Origin: Gemmataceae bacterium
GTDB lineage: Bacteria; Planctomycetota; Planctomycetia; Gemmatales; Gemmataceae
Direction: 5' to 3'
Assembly (NCBI GenBank): GCA_019636445.1
Contig: JAHBXO010000002.1
Coordinates: forward strand, 1 to 64,000
DNA length: 64,000 nt
Position numbers and translations under genes: made by a program
Notes under the pieces: generated by a model
Databases searched by the model: none
Told to the model about the DNA's origin: nothing
The model's input: the letters and a program-made list of their open reading frames with translations, nothing else
Shown: positions 36,406 to 44,999 of the stretch, in pieces
How positions within the stretch are numbered: the stretch's first letter is position 1
Layout: each line of letters opens with the position of its first letter

Positions 36406-36855
36406 TCAGCGATGCGTCGCGATCAGCCAGTCTCGGATTCCGTCGCGTTCGCCGAGGAGGATCCGAGCGTCGGTGTTGACCGCGTCGGCCAGGGGACCGA
36501 GTTGAGATGGCCGGCACGCGAACGCGATCGTGCGGCCGTCGGCGAAGGTGACGACGATGCCGAGTGCGGGTTGATCGCGGAGCGGGAAAAACTGGTGGCG
36601 AATCTCGACGATCCGTCCGAAGTGGTTCGCGCGTACCAGGTCCGGCGGTCGCGTCGCGTCGAGTTCCTGCTCGATCTGCACGGCGGCGCGGAACGGGTTT
36701 GGGTTCGGCCGATCGGGCGGGGGCGCATCCGGCGGCGATGTGATCCGCGACGTGTACCATGCCGCGATTCCCAAACACGCGGCCACGGCGGCCACGGCCG
36801 CGGCGAGGGTGTACCAGGATCTCCGGGTTTCACGGTTCACTGTTCGGGAGTCCAC
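36406..36855 (-). CDS. Single-span membrane phage protein, function unknown
   Basis: 149 residues from GTG 36855. One helix (about 15-33, LAAAVAAVAACLGIAAWY) and a proline-rich linker (PPDAPPPDRPNPNP) precede a small mixed domain (GRIVEIRHQFFPLRDQPALG, IVVTFADGRTIAFACRPSQL). It is located between the fibre-like protein and the exported cluster. No family is recognised. The two other reading frames over this segment are shadows. Confidence 0.6.
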   Translation of the reverse strand: MDSRTVNRETRRSWYTLAAAVAAVAACLGIAAWYTSRITSPPDAPPPDRPNPNPFRAAVQIEQELDATRPPDLVRANHFGRIVEIRHQFFPLRDQPALGIVVTFADGRTIAFACRPSQLGPLADAVNTDARILLGERDGIRDWLIATHR

Positions 36856-36865
36856 GTGATGCCGA

Positions 36866-39598
36866 TCACATCATAGAGAAATTGATATCGGTCGCGTTAG
36901 GAGTGACCCCGGTATGCTCATCCGGGAAACTCATGAACTGACTTCCGACCGGCGGGCAGGTGACTGTGTACGATCCGGCCGGCAGGCCCGTGATCGTGTA
37001 CTCGCCGCCGAATCCGGTGACGGCCGAGTACGGCGGATCGGAGCCGTTGTCGGCATACACCGTGTTCGGGGCTGCGCCCGTGACTGTACCCGAAATCGTA
37101 CCGCTTGGCGGCGGCGGTGGTGGAGGAGGCGGGGGTGGCGGCGGCGGCGGAGACGTGATGTCGAAATCCATATCGACGACACTGGCCCCGCTGACCTCGA
37201 ACGATTGGCTTGTCGGGCTGGACGTTTCGCCGCCGGAGAGGCTCGGCGCCACGGTGTATTTCCCGTCGGCGAGTCCAGTGATCTCGTAGTATCCGCTGCC
37301 GTCGGTCGTGTCGCTGCCGCTGCCGCCAGCCGTGATCGAGACCATGCGGCCCGAGTTCGGCGAGCTGTCGAGGTAGACGACCCCGCTGACCGAGTATGTC
37401 GGCGGCGGCGGTGGAGGGGGCGGCGGAGGCGGAGGCGGTGGTGGTGGAGGCGGTGGCGGGGTGTAGTAAAAGTACAGGATCGCACTGTTGGTCCCGTTCG
37501 CTTCGAAGGTCGCGACCGTACCGGTACCGGAGGCCCCGAAGAAGGTGCACTCCCAAGAGATGTCGCCGGCGGGCGGATCGATCCACTCGACGATGTGTTC
37601 GCCCTCGCTCATCGAGTTCACGAATTCCGTGAAGCCGCTGTAGTCGGTAACCTCCTGCGCGTCGCCATCGAGTTCGATCGTCTGGCCCGAGTTGTCCTGC
37701 TCGGGTCCCTCCCCCACCAGGATCCCGTAAACGCGGGCGAACAGGCTCGGCTCCGCCGGCGGAGGCGGGGGCGGAGGCGGGGGCGGCGAGGTTCCCTGGA
37801 TCGGCCGATCGACGTAGACCGTGTCGCCGGCGACGACCGTCACGGCGTCGCCGTTGGTGGGGCAGCTCTCGCCCTCGAGCAGATCCACCGTGATCGGATA
37901 GGATCCGGGAGCCAGTCCGACGAAGGTCGCGTAGCCGTTCGAATCGGTGGCGACGGTCGACGCTCCGTTGTCGACGTCCCGGACCGCGATCCCGAACTCG
38001 GGATCTCCGTCGAAGATCGCGTTCTCGTTCTCATCGTAGAAGGCGAAGACGACAATCGATCCCGTCCCCGGCGGCGGCGGGGGCGGAGGAGGACTGACGA
38101 TCCCGCGATCCACTTCCGCGAGCTCGTCGGCGACGACCGTGACGGTCTCGCCGTTCGCGGCGCAGGTTTCGCCGGCGAACAGGTGCACGGTCGGGGCGTA
38201 GTCGCCAGGCGTCAGTCCGCCGAAGTAGGCGATCCCGAGGTCGTTCGTCTCGGCCTCGACGCCCGCGAAGATCGATACCGTCCGGCCCGCGAGCGGCGAC
38301 TCGCCGGCGTCGAACGATCCGTTCGCGTTCGCGTCGGCGAACACGCGGACAGCCAGCGCGCCGTCGCCCTCCTCGATCCCGTCGGCGATCGTCGGCAATA
38401 CCATCGCCGGCCGGAGCCGGGCGAGTTCGGCGTGGAGGTAGCCTTCGCCGGCCAGGTCGACCTGCGTCATCGACGCGCCGGCCGCGACCTCGATGCCGGC
38501 GCAGAGCGTCAAGCCGGCCGGGTCGAGGTCCGACTGGACCGCGTTCAGGAATTGCACGCGGGAGCGGAACGAGTAATGCCCGCAGATCGTCGGCGATCCG
38601 GAGTAGAGCAGACCGGCCGCGAACGTCGTCGACGGCACGATTGCCGAGTGGACCGTGCCATCATCCTTGATCCGCCAGAGCGACGCCTTCGCCTGGAGGT
38701 GAACCGGCGGCGGGGGCGGACTCGCCGGCGTGCCGCCGAGCGAACCGACGTGCATGCGGAAATCGATATCGTACTCGCCGGCCCTCGGCAGTCGAAGCAT
38801 CGACAACGGGATCAGCCAGACGGATCCGCCGTCGGGATGGGGAACGTTGACGGCGGCGGTCGAGCCGAGGATCCCGTTGGTCCCCGTGAGCGGGAACCGG
38901 TCGATGCGGACGTCGTCATAGTCCCCGTAGAACCGCGAGGCGTAGCTCGACCAGATCGATTCGACGCGATCGAGCCAGCACAACGAGTAATAGCTCGTGG
39001 TATCGGAACCGGCCGGCAGGCGGGCGATCACCTGGAGCGGCCCGCGATGCGGCGCGTAGATCGCCGCCGAGGGGTATCCGACGGCGAGCGGGGCGGTGTA
39101 GGGCGACGCGCCGCTGAAATTGTTCTCCTGTGGCTGCAGGTGGAGGCAGTTGGCGTTGGGATAGCCCGAGCTCGCGTAGTTGTGCTGGACGACGCACAGC
39201 CCGTGAGTCCAGACACGGCCGACGCCGTCGCGGGGAATCGGCTCGGCCGTGACGGCGAACGGCCGGTCGAGGATCTTCGCGTGGGCCGCCGCCGCGGTTG
39301 GCCGCTCGACGATGCGCAGGATCGCGTCGCCGTGGGCGTTCGGAGGGAACCACCCCGGGGCCGCCGTGTTGGAGATCAACGGCGATTCGCGATTCTCTTC
39401 CAGGTGGACCAGCCAGCCCGGCAACAGATCGAAGGGCAGCGTGTTCTTCACGCGGATTGTCAGCGACTTCTGCAGCGAGCCGCCGGGGGCCGATCCCCCC
39501 AGCTCGTTGAGATAGCGCTCCGCCGAATCGACCACCGCGTTCCACGCGGCCGCGCCGATCTTGAGCCGCTCGCCATCGGACGCTCGCCGGAAATGCAC
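36866..39598 (-). CDS. Large modular tail fibre/adhesin-like protein with polyproline linkers
   Basis: 910 residues from GTG 39598, preceded by GGGAGG. Residues 1-410 form an unrecognised, beta-rich virion-like part. The C-terminal half holds five small Ig-like or carboxypeptidase-regulatory-like modules. Two are SdrD-B-like (VRVFADANANGSFDAGES; VVFAFYDENENAIFDGD) and one resembles CarboxypepD_reg (VSGVVYLDSSPNSGRM). Pure proline runs of about 8, 10, 20 and 15 residues separate them. Such modules bind carbohydrate or extend adhesins. A receptor-binding role is inferred from position after the tape measure. Confidence 0.65.
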   Translation of the reverse strand: MHFRRASDGERLKIGAAAWNAVVDSAERYLNELGGSAPGGSLQKSLTIRVKNTLPFDLLPGWLVHLEENRESPLISNTAAPGWFPPNAHGDAILRIVERPTAAAAHAKILDRPFAVTAEPIPRDGVGRVWTHGLCVVQHNYASSGYPNANCLHLQPQENNFSGASPYTAPLAVGYPSAAIYAPHRGPLQVIARLPAGSDTTSYYSLCWLDRVESIWSSYASRFYGDYDDVRIDRFPLTGTNGILGSTAAVNVPHPDGGSVWLIPLSMLRLPRAGEYDIDFRMHVGSLGGTPASPPPPPVHLQAKASLWRIKDDGTVHSAIVPSTTFAAGLLYSGSPTICGHYSFRSRVQFLNAVQSDLDPAGLTLCAGIEVAAGASMTQVDLAGEGYLHAELARLRPAMVLPTIADGIEEGDGALAVRVFADANANGSFDAGESPLAGRTVSIFAGVEAETNDLGIAYFGGLTPGDYAPTVHLFAGETCAANGETVTVVADELAEVDRGIVSPPPPPPPPGTGSIVVFAFYDENENAIFDGDPEFGIAVRDVDNGASTVATDSNGYATFVGLAPGSYPITVDLLEGESCPTNGDAVTVVAGDTVYVDRPIQGTSPPPPPPPPPPAEPSLFARVYGILVGEGPEQDNSGQTIELDGDAQEVTDYSGFTEFVNSMSEGEHIVEWIDPPAGDISWECTFFGASGTGTVATFEANGTNSAILYFYYTPPPPPPPPPPPPPPPPPPPPTYSVSGVVYLDSSPNSGRMVSITAGGSGSDTTDGSGYYEITGLADGKYTVAPSLSGGETSSPTSQSFEVSGASVVDMDFDITSPPPPPPPPPPPPPPPSGTISGTVTGAAPNTVYADNGSDPPYSAVTGFGGEYTITGLPAGSYTVTCPPVGSQFMSFPDEHTGVTPNATDINFSMM
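37101..38095. repeat. GGC/GGT-rich tracts encoding four polyproline runs
   Basis: Proline-codon tracts lie at about 37103-37150, 37395-37455, 37753-37788 and 38069-38092 (plus strand reads GGC/GGT/GGA repeats). They are the linkers of the fibre-like protein. Such simple repeats are prone to length change. Confidence 0.7.
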
Positions 39599-39600
39599 GA

Positions 39601-40584
39601 TCAGCCTCCCGCCGCCGCACGTCGACGGCGGATCTTCAGGCCCAGGGCGTTGAGGTCCGCCCGACGATAGACGCGATCGAGGTTCGCCTGTCGCGGCACC
39701 GTCAGCTTCACGCGCTTGGTCCCGCCCGGCGTCTCGACCGTCGCATCAATCTGCTCGTACTCGACCCAGATGTAATCCCACCCCTCGACCGGTCCGTCGT
39801 TCTCGCCGCGCACGTTCATTTCTTCGAGAGCGTTGTTGGGGTTGCTGTAGACGGTCACGTACTCGCGGTTGCGCTGGATCAGGAAGTTGAACTGCCCGTC
39901 CCAGTTCCCGCTCGCACCCTTGTTGCCCAGCTCCTGGATCCCCTCGAAGAGGACCTCGCCGGGGGCATAGCCGAAGAACGGCTCCGAGTTCACCGGCGGG
40001 TCGATCGCCATGTCCTCCAGCGTCTTCACCCACGCGCCCGTCACGGCCGCGGCCGGCAGCGAGACTTTCAGCGTCCATCGCGGGATGTTCTTGATGACCT
40101 CGACGCCTTCAACCTTGCCGTCCTCGCCGACGCCGATCGCGCCCTTGTGGTCGCGCAGGGGCTGGCTCACGAGTCGCGTCACGCGGGAGATCGTGCCGAG
40201 CGATTGCGTCCGCCGCTGCGTGCCGCCGATGCACGAGAAGGAGATCTCCGGGGGCACCTGCGTCGTCGAGTTCCCGTCGCCGTGGTCCGCCGCTTCCTCC
40301 TGCTCCGCCGGCGACTCGGGCGAGCCGGGGGCGACGGCCTCCGCGCCGCGCGGCGAATAGGTCGCCGTGATGGTGAACTGCTTCGGCCCGACCTCCTCGA
40401 TCCCACAGGGGAGCTGCAGGTAGAGGCCGGCCCAGGTGTACGGGATCTCGTTGTCGCCGGCGGGGAACGTCTTGATGTATCCGTCGACGTCCGCGATCGT
40501 GTCGAAGCCATCGGCCCAGTACAGCGCGACCGCGTTCGTGCCGCTGACCTTGTCGCCGTACAGCCGCTTCACGCGCGTGGCCAT
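39601..40584 (-). CDS. Phage structural protein, function unknown (tail tip/baseplate position)
   Basis: 327 residues without signal or membrane segments. It is acidic and beta-rich (KQFTITATYSPRGAEAV; TQVPPEISFSCIGGTQRRTQ; WKTL-type aromatic positions). A long polar insert lies at about 75-110. It sits just after the tape measure, its start overlapping the tape-measure stop (TGATG). That is where distal tail or tip proteins are encoded in siphophages. No specific family is recognised. Confidence 0.6.
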   Translation of the reverse strand: MATRVKRLYGDKVSGTNAVALYWADGFDTIADVDGYIKTFPAGDNEIPYTWAGLYLQLPCGIEEVGPKQFTITATYSPRGAEAVAPGSPESPAEQEEAADHGDGNSTTQVPPEISFSCIGGTQRRTQSLGTISRVTRLVSQPLRDHKGAIGVGEDGKVEGVEVIKNIPRWTLKVSLPAAAVTGAWVKTLEDMAIDPPVNSEPFFGYAPGEVLFEGIQELGNKGASGNWDGQFNFLIQRNREYVTVYSNPNNALEEMNVRGENDGPVEGWDYIWVEYEQIDATVETPGGTKRVKLTVPRQANLDRVYRRADLNALGLKIRRRRAAAGG

Positions 40585-42296
40585 CAGCCGGCCTCCCCGA
40601 AGCGGACGCCGTCAATGCCACGCACGCCCTCGTCGATCCGGCCGAGGGCGGCGAGCTGCTCTTCCTGCTTCTTGAGCTGGTCGCGGGCGACGCGTTCGAG
40701 TCCGGAGTAGCCGGCCTGGAAGAAGCCGGCTCCGGCCGAGCCGGCGAAGGCGGCGCGGATCTGCTGCTGCACCTGGGCGAGTCGTTCCTCGGACGGCGGG
40801 CCGGCTTTCTTCGCCGGCTCGGATTTCTTCTTCTCCTCCTGGAACTCCCGCTCCTTCTCGCGGGCCGCCTGCCGCGCCGCGTCGAGTTCCGCCTGGGCCT
40901 GGGCGAGCGCGGCCTCGCCCTCGGTCATCGGCTTCGGTCCGCTCTGGATGATCAGGCCTTCCATCTTCTCGCCGATGCCGATCTCCGCGAGCTTCTGCTG
41001 GAAATCGAAGAGACCCCGACCAACCTTTGAGTTGAAGAATTCGTTGAAGGTCCGCTCGAAGAACGCCATCAGCCGAGCCCACTCGACGCGGACCGTGGCG
41101 AGTCCGACCGTCCATGCCGACTCGAAGTCGCCGCGCTCCACGGCGGCGACGATGTCGCCCCACGATTCCTTGACGCTCTCGAGAGTCGGGCCGAACGCGT
41201 CGGAGATCGCCGTGCCGAGTTCACCGAGCAAGGCCTGCCCCTGCTCGGTCAATGTGAGGAACGCGGCGACGGCGCCGGCGATCGCGACGGGGATCAGAAG
41301 GATCGGTGTCAGGACGACCGCTTTGATCATTCCCATGACCGCCGTGCCGGCGGAGACGGCGGCGGAGAAGACGCCCCAGGCGGCGGACGCGGCCGCGATC
41401 GCCGGGCCGAGCAACGACAGCGCGAGTCCGACGGCGGTCATGCCGGCGAGCACGAGGGCAGCCCCGATGACGAGTTCCTGGTTGTTCGCGATCCAGCCGC
41501 GCACCGCCTGGCTCGCCGCGACGATGCCGGCGACCATCCGATTGATCGTCCCCTCGGTCGGCACGAGGGCTTCGCCGACGGCGAGGAATCCGTTCTTCGC
41601 GGCGATCCACGCCTTGGAAAGTGCCGCGTCGATCCGACCCGCCGCCGCCGCTTGTTCCGTCGTCACGACCGCGCCGACCGACCCGGCCTCGGCCATGAGC
41701 TGGCGGATCCCCTCCGGGCCTTTGGCGAACAGCGAATTGAACCACTGACCCTTGTCGGAAAACAGATTGCCGAGGATCGCGAGCCGTTCACTGTTGTTGC
41801 CGACCTGGCCCATCGCGCCGGCGAGCGCGATCATCTGTTCGGTGATCGGCAGTTTCATCAGTTCGCCGGCGTCGAGACCGAGCCGGTTGAAGGCCTCGGC
41901 CGCTTCACCGGTGCCTTGCGATGCCGCCGTCAGTCGTTCGGGCCAGTTCTCGAAATTGTCGACCAGGTCCTCGAGGGACATGCCGGTCGTCTCGGCCGCG
42001 TAGCTGAACGCCGAGAGGTTCTCGGTCGAGTCGCCGAGCTTCTGCGAGAGGCGGCCGAACTCGGCCGAGCGGCCGATCGCCGACTTAAAGACCGCGCCGA
42101 GCGCGGCCCCGGCTCCGATGCCGGCGGCGGCGAGCGTGCGGCCGGCGCCGCCGACCATGGAACCGAACGCGGCCCACCGCTTCTGGGCGGACGCCACCCC
42201 CCGCTTGAGGGCGTTGTCCTCCCAGTAGACCTCCACGAACGCGCGGGCGGCGCGGATCGCGCCGCCCGATCCGCCTCCGCCGCCACTGACCGCCAT
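40584..42296 (-). CDS. Tail tape measure protein
   Basis: 570 residues from ATG 42296 with GGAGGCGAGG upstream. It shows the typical layout: a Gly/Ala-rich N terminus, a helical region with tape-measure phrases (SAEFGRLSQKLGDSTENLSA, EDLVDNFENW), a central hydrophobic block (about 275-350) and a charged coiled-coil C terminus (AQAELDAARQAAREKEREFQ). It sets tail length and guides DNA. At 570 residues it predicts a fairly short siphovirus tail. It lies downstream of the tail chaperones, the canonical position. Confidence 0.9.
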   Translation of the reverse strand: MAVSGGGGGSGGAIRAARAFVEVYWEDNALKRGVASAQKRWAAFGSMVGGAGRTLAAAGIGAGAALGAVFKSAIGRSAEFGRLSQKLGDSTENLSAFSYAAETTGMSLEDLVDNFENWPERLTAASQGTGEAAEAFNRLGLDAGELMKLPITEQMIALAGAMGQVGNNSERLAILGNLFSDKGQWFNSLFAKGPEGIRQLMAEAGSVGAVVTTEQAAAAGRIDAALSKAWIAAKNGFLAVGEALVPTEGTINRMVAGIVAASQAVRGWIANNQELVIGAALVLAGMTAVGLALSLLGPAIAAASAAWGVFSAAVSAGTAVMGMIKAVVLTPILLIPVAIAGAVAAFLTLTEQGQALLGELGTAISDAFGPTLESVKESWGDIVAAVERGDFESAWTVGLATVRVEWARLMAFFERTFNEFFNSKVGRGLFDFQQKLAEIGIGEKMEGLIIQSGPKPMTEGEAALAQAQAELDAARQAAREKEREFQEEKKKSEPAKKAGPPSEERLAQVQQQIRAAFAGSAGAGFFQAGYSGLERVARDQLKKQEEQLAALGRIDEGVRGIDGVRFGEAG

Positions 42297-42365
42297 GCCT
42301 CGCCTCCGGGCCGCTTCGTTGCACGTTGGTCTGCCGACGCCGTCGGATTCGGAGCGGGAAGGCGA

Positions 42366-42620
42366 TCACCGCGACTGCGCGAAAAACGCATCCACCGCCG
42401 CCCACGCGCGGCGGTCCTCGCTGGCGATCTGCGCATCGGTCGGGGGCGGGGGCGGAGGAGCGAAGGGATTGGGGAGCGGCTCGCCGCCGAATCCGGCCGC
42501 GAGCGTCGAGGCGAGAACGCCGGCCTCGAAGTCCCAACGACCGGCGGCCCGCTGGAACAGCGAGCGGAGGGAGTGTCGATCGATCTCTACGCCGGTGGCG
42601 CCGGCGATCCGGTGGCCCAA
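42366..42620 (-). CDS. Second tail assembly chaperone frame (gpT-like, possibly a -1 frameshift product)
   Basis: 84 residues if translated from TTG 42620. The frame is open far upstream and overlaps the end of the preceding chaperone in the -1 frame. Readable stretches are GHRIAGATGVEIDRHSLRSL and RRAWAAVDAFFAQ, with a proline-rich segment between. In lambda-like phages the corresponding gene is made by a -1 slip from gene G. A TTTTTTC heptamer at 42734-42740 is in the right phase. Which route is used is not decided by the sequence. Confidence 0.55.
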   Translation of the reverse strand: MGHRIAGATGVEIDRHSLRSLFQRAAGRWDFEAGVLASTLAAGFGGEPLPNPFAPPPPPPTDAQIASEDRRAWAAVDAFFAQSR

Positions 42621-43030
42621 TTCGAGAAGGCCTGGTCGAGCCGAGCGTCCAGCTCGCGGATCGCCCGCTCGTCCATCGCCGCCATCGCCTTCGGCAGCCG
42701 CTCCTTGATCGCCCGGCCGACCCGGGAGCGGGGGAAAAAATCCGCGACGGCCTCGATCAGGGCCTCGCTCGCCGCCTCGATCGCGGGGCCGTTGAACCGC
42801 CGCGCCCACTCCTCGGGCGAGAGGCCCTTGTTCTCCGCCTCGCAGACGACGTAGAGGACCGCGACGAGCCGGCCGGGGTCCTGGGCGAACAGCAGCTCGG
42901 AGAGTCCGGCGCCGCGGCCGTCCATCGCGGCCGCGAAGTCGACGCCGGTTTCCTTTTGGATTTGCTTGATAAGTCCGAAGTCGAGGTCGACGGTCCAGGT
43001 CTCGCCGGCCTTGTCCACGTACTGCGCCAC
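42587..43030 (-). CDS. Tail assembly chaperone (gpG-like)
   Basis: 147 residues from GTG 43030, preceded by CGGAGA. It is soluble, acidic and helical (TVDLDFGLIKQIQKETGVDF; ALIEAVADFFPRSRVGRAI). It lies between the tail tube gene and the tape measure, where chaperones that coat the tape measure are encoded. A -1 slippery heptamer in codons 97-99 (GAT TTT TTC) could join it to the following frame. Confidence 0.75.
   Translation of the reverse strand: MAQYVDKAGETWTVDLDFGLIKQIQKETGVDFAAAMDGRGAGLSELLFAQDPGRLVAVLYVVCEAENKGLSPEEWARRFNGPAIEAASEALIEAVADFFPRSRVGRAIKERLPKAMAAMDERAIRELDARLDQAFSNWATGSPAPPA
42734..42740 (-). other. Candidate -1 ribosomal slippery site
   Basis: Minus strand T TTT TTC in the chaperone frame (GA-T TTT TTC) fits the X XXY YYZ rule for -1 frameshifting. 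The -1 frame is open through to 42366. The only reservation is that about 49 codons of low-complexity -1 frame precede the clearly coding part. Confidence 0.5.
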
Positions 43031-43069
43031 GGGGTGGTTCTCCGGTTTCGAACAGGACAGGAACGGCTA

Positions 43070-43558
43070 TCACGCGGCCGCGAGTTCGGAGTAGGCGACG
43101 ACGCCTTCCGCGCTGACGACGGCCCGCTGTTTGACGTTGTCGCTGATGCACGGTTTGAGGACGAACTGGTAGCCGAGGACGCCTTCGTTGTCCTGTTGCT
43201 GCTCCCATTCGTGGAGCTTCATCCCGAGCCGGTAGCCCCGGCTGCCGGCCTCGGTGATACCGCCGTTGAGGAAGGCCATGTCGAGCTCAGTCTTGGCGTG
43301 GAACGCGGCGTCGAATGCGAGGAAGGCGGCGTCGTTCTCGTCGTCGCGGATGAAGCCCGATACCTCGATCCCGAGGAAGGTCGGCTCGTCGAGCTGCATC
43401 CCCTTCCCTTCGCGGGTGGGGATCGTCTGGCCCGAGTATTTCGGGGAAACCTTGAGGTTGCCGATCACCGAGATCTCGGTCATCGTCGGCGACTCGAAGG
43501 TCCCGGCCGAGCGGTAGTACCCCTTCGCCTTCCAGCCGTAGCGGATTTTCTTGGCCAT
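43070..43558 (-). CDS. Major tail (tube) protein candidate
   Basis: 162 residues from ATG 43558 with GAGG upstream. It is beta-rich with features of tail-tube proteins: TMTEISVIGNLKVSPKYSG, FIRDDENDAAFLAFDAAFH and RGYRLGMKLHEWEQQQ. It is located immediately before the tail chaperones, the normal place of gpV-type genes. The assignment rests on size, composition and synteny. Confidence 0.7.
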   Translation of the reverse strand: MAKKIRYGWKAKGYYRSAGTFESPTMTEISVIGNLKVSPKYSGQTIPTREGKGMQLDEPTFLGIEVSGFIRDDENDAAFLAFDAAFHAKTELDMAFLNGGITEAGSRGYRLGMKLHEWEQQQDNEGVLGYQFVLKPCISDNVKQRAVVSAEGVVAYSELAAA

Positions 43559-43602
43559 GATCTATCCTCGTTTCCGTGGACCGTCTGCCGGGTGGCCGCT
43601 CG

Positions 43603-44133
43603 TCAGCGGGCCGAATTCGCGATCAGGCCCGGGAGCTTCGACTGCTCGGCCTGAAGAGCCGGCCGCATGAACGGACGCGGCCGATATCGAATCGTGCCGT
43701 CGAGAACGACGCGGCGGAGACCTCGGCTGACGAATTTGCCCCGCTCGTCGCGGCCGGCCTCTTGGGTGAGGAACACGACCTTCCCATTGCCGGCGATACT
43801 GCCGCCATGTTCGAGCAGCTCGGTCGCCGGCGTGCCAGCCGACCGCTTGAACAGGAGCGGCCCCACGATCACGGATTTGCTGGCTGCGTCGTAGGCGAAG
43901 AAGAGCAGCTTGCGGAGCGACCCCTCGTGCACGAACGGAGGTTGGCCTGGTCGGGATACGCCCTTGCCCTTCCGCATGGACGTCTTCGCTCGCTGGCGGA
44001 CATACGCTCCCAGTCGCGAAAGGACCTGGCGGGCGGCCCGGTCCATGGCGGACTGCACCGCCTGACGATCGAAGAAGTTCGCCTTGAGCCTGGAGAGGCT
44101 GCCCAGGTGCGGACCGAAGGCCGTCGACGCCAT
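43603..44133 (-). CDS. Tail completion/minor tail protein (HK97 gp10 or gpZ type)
   Basis: 176 residues from ATG 44133, which overlaps the preceding stop (TAATG). Basic and helical N-terminal half (AARQVLSRLGAYVRQRAKTS), then GKGVSRPGQPPFVHEGSLR and a C-terminal RYRPRPFMRPAL. The RPGQPP.. ..G.LR and final RPF(M/L)xPAL motifs are typical of phage morphogenesis proteins that join head and tail. Confidence 0.75.
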   Translation of the reverse strand: MASTAFGPHLGSLSRLKANFFDRQAVQSAMDRAARQVLSRLGAYVRQRAKTSMRKGKGVSRPGQPPFVHEGSLRKLLFFAYDAASKSVIVGPLLFKRSAGTPATELLEHGGSIAGNGKVVFLTQEAGRDERGKFVSRGLRRVVLDGTIRYRPRPFMRPALQAEQSKLPGLIANSAR

Positions 44134-44603
44134 TACGTGCACTCCCGGATTGCGATCGTGAAGGCGCTCCAGAAGAGCTTGTGCTCGCGGAGCATGACGT
44201 CGTCCGCCGGCGACGGCGTGTCGACGCGATCGGGGTAGTCCGACCCCAGGAGACTCTGTTGGTCCTCGTCGCCGAGCTGGTCGGCGAGGTCCGCGACGAA
44301 GTCGTTCCGCTCGTCCGTCCAGTCTCGCGTCGGGTCGCCGGCGCCGGTGTACCGCTCCAACACCAGCACAAGAAACTCGTATTCGTCTCGGGTCGTGTTC
44401 CTGTCGACCCGGTCGATTTGTTTCTTGCCGAGCGAGGCGACGCGGATCTGCCGGCCGGAGAGGACCTGGATGTCGTCGGCGGAGTAGACGTCCGGCAAGT
44501 AGGTGCGCTCGACGGCATCCGGGGCCGTCGGCGACCAGATCGCCGTGATCTTGGCGACCAGGGCGTCGGCGATCGTCCGGTCGCGGGCGGCGGGGATCGG
44601 CAT
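44133..44603 (-). CDS. Minor tail/head-tail connector protein
   Basis: 156 residues from ATG 44603. It has an alpha/beta composition (DALVAKITAIWSPTAPDAVE; DEYEFLVLVLERYTGAGDP) of the tail-terminator or connector kind. It overlaps the next gene by one base. Synteny (connector, this gene, gp10-like, tube) suits a tail terminator (gpU-like), but sequence alone does not prove it. Confidence 0.6.
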   Translation of the reverse strand: MPIPAARDRTIADALVAKITAIWSPTAPDAVERTYLPDVYSADDIQVLSGRQIRVASLGKKQIDRVDRNTTRDEYEFLVLVLERYTGAGDPTRDWTDERNDFVADLADQLGDEDQQSLLGSDYPDRVDTPSPADDVMLREHKLFWSAFTIAIRECT

Positions 44604-44621
44604 GGCGGCGGGATCCGTGGA

Positions 44622-44999
44622 TCAGGAGACGCGTTTCGTGCGGACGAGGTAAACCGTCCGCGTCTGGTCGAGGTACTTCCAGGCCGGCTCAGACCCTCGA
44701 GGCAGGACCTCCCAGACGGTCCCGGCCTCGGTGATCCGGTCGCCTCGTGTGGGAACCGTGGCGGAGCCGCCGAGCACCAGGTCGGCGGCTCCGACCAGAT
44801 AGCTCCGCTCGTTCGTCTCGTGCCGGGCGATCGTGGTGCCCGGCGTATTGGTCTCGGTGGTTTCGTCGGTTGGAACGACGGTGAGCGGGGCGGAGGCCTC
44901 GCCGACGCCGCCGGCGTCGCGGGTGTACGCGACCGCGACGCCGTTGGTTTCCTGCTGCCGACGGAAGGCTCTCTCCACGACGGCCGCGATCCGCGACAT
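44622..44999 (-). CDS. Head-tail joining protein candidate
   Basis: 125 residues from ATG 44999 (TAATG overlap with the upstream stop). A helical start (AAVVERAFRRQQETNGV) is followed by beta strands (RSYLVGAADLVLGG; DRITEAGTVWEVLPRG). This resembles the small beta-barrel connectors of the FII/gp16 kind, in which a DxIxxxGxxW(E/T)V strand is characteristic. The position after the cement protein and the downstream tail genes support it. Confidence 0.65.
   Translation of the reverse strand: MSRIAAVVERAFRRQQETNGVAVAYTRDAGGVGEASAPLTVVPTDETTETNTPGTTIARHETNERSYLVGAADLVLGGSATVPTRGDRITEAGTVWEVLPRGSEPAWKYLDQTRTVYLVRTKRVS

Noticed and set aside
37101-37455. GGC/GGT tracts as an independent microsatellite
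   Set aside because: They are explained as polyproline codons of the minus-strand fibre-like gene; still listed as a repeat because of possible length variation.
36914-39670. 918-codon plus-strand frame antisense to the fibre-like gene
   Set aside because: It mirrors the proline tracts as Arg/Gly and has no domain. The minus strand has Ig-like modules and a good ribosome site.
42366-43208. Single 280-residue minus-strand protein in place of two chaperone frames
   Set aside because: Its first ~190 residues are a shadow of the gpG-like gene; only the last ~85 residues look coding.
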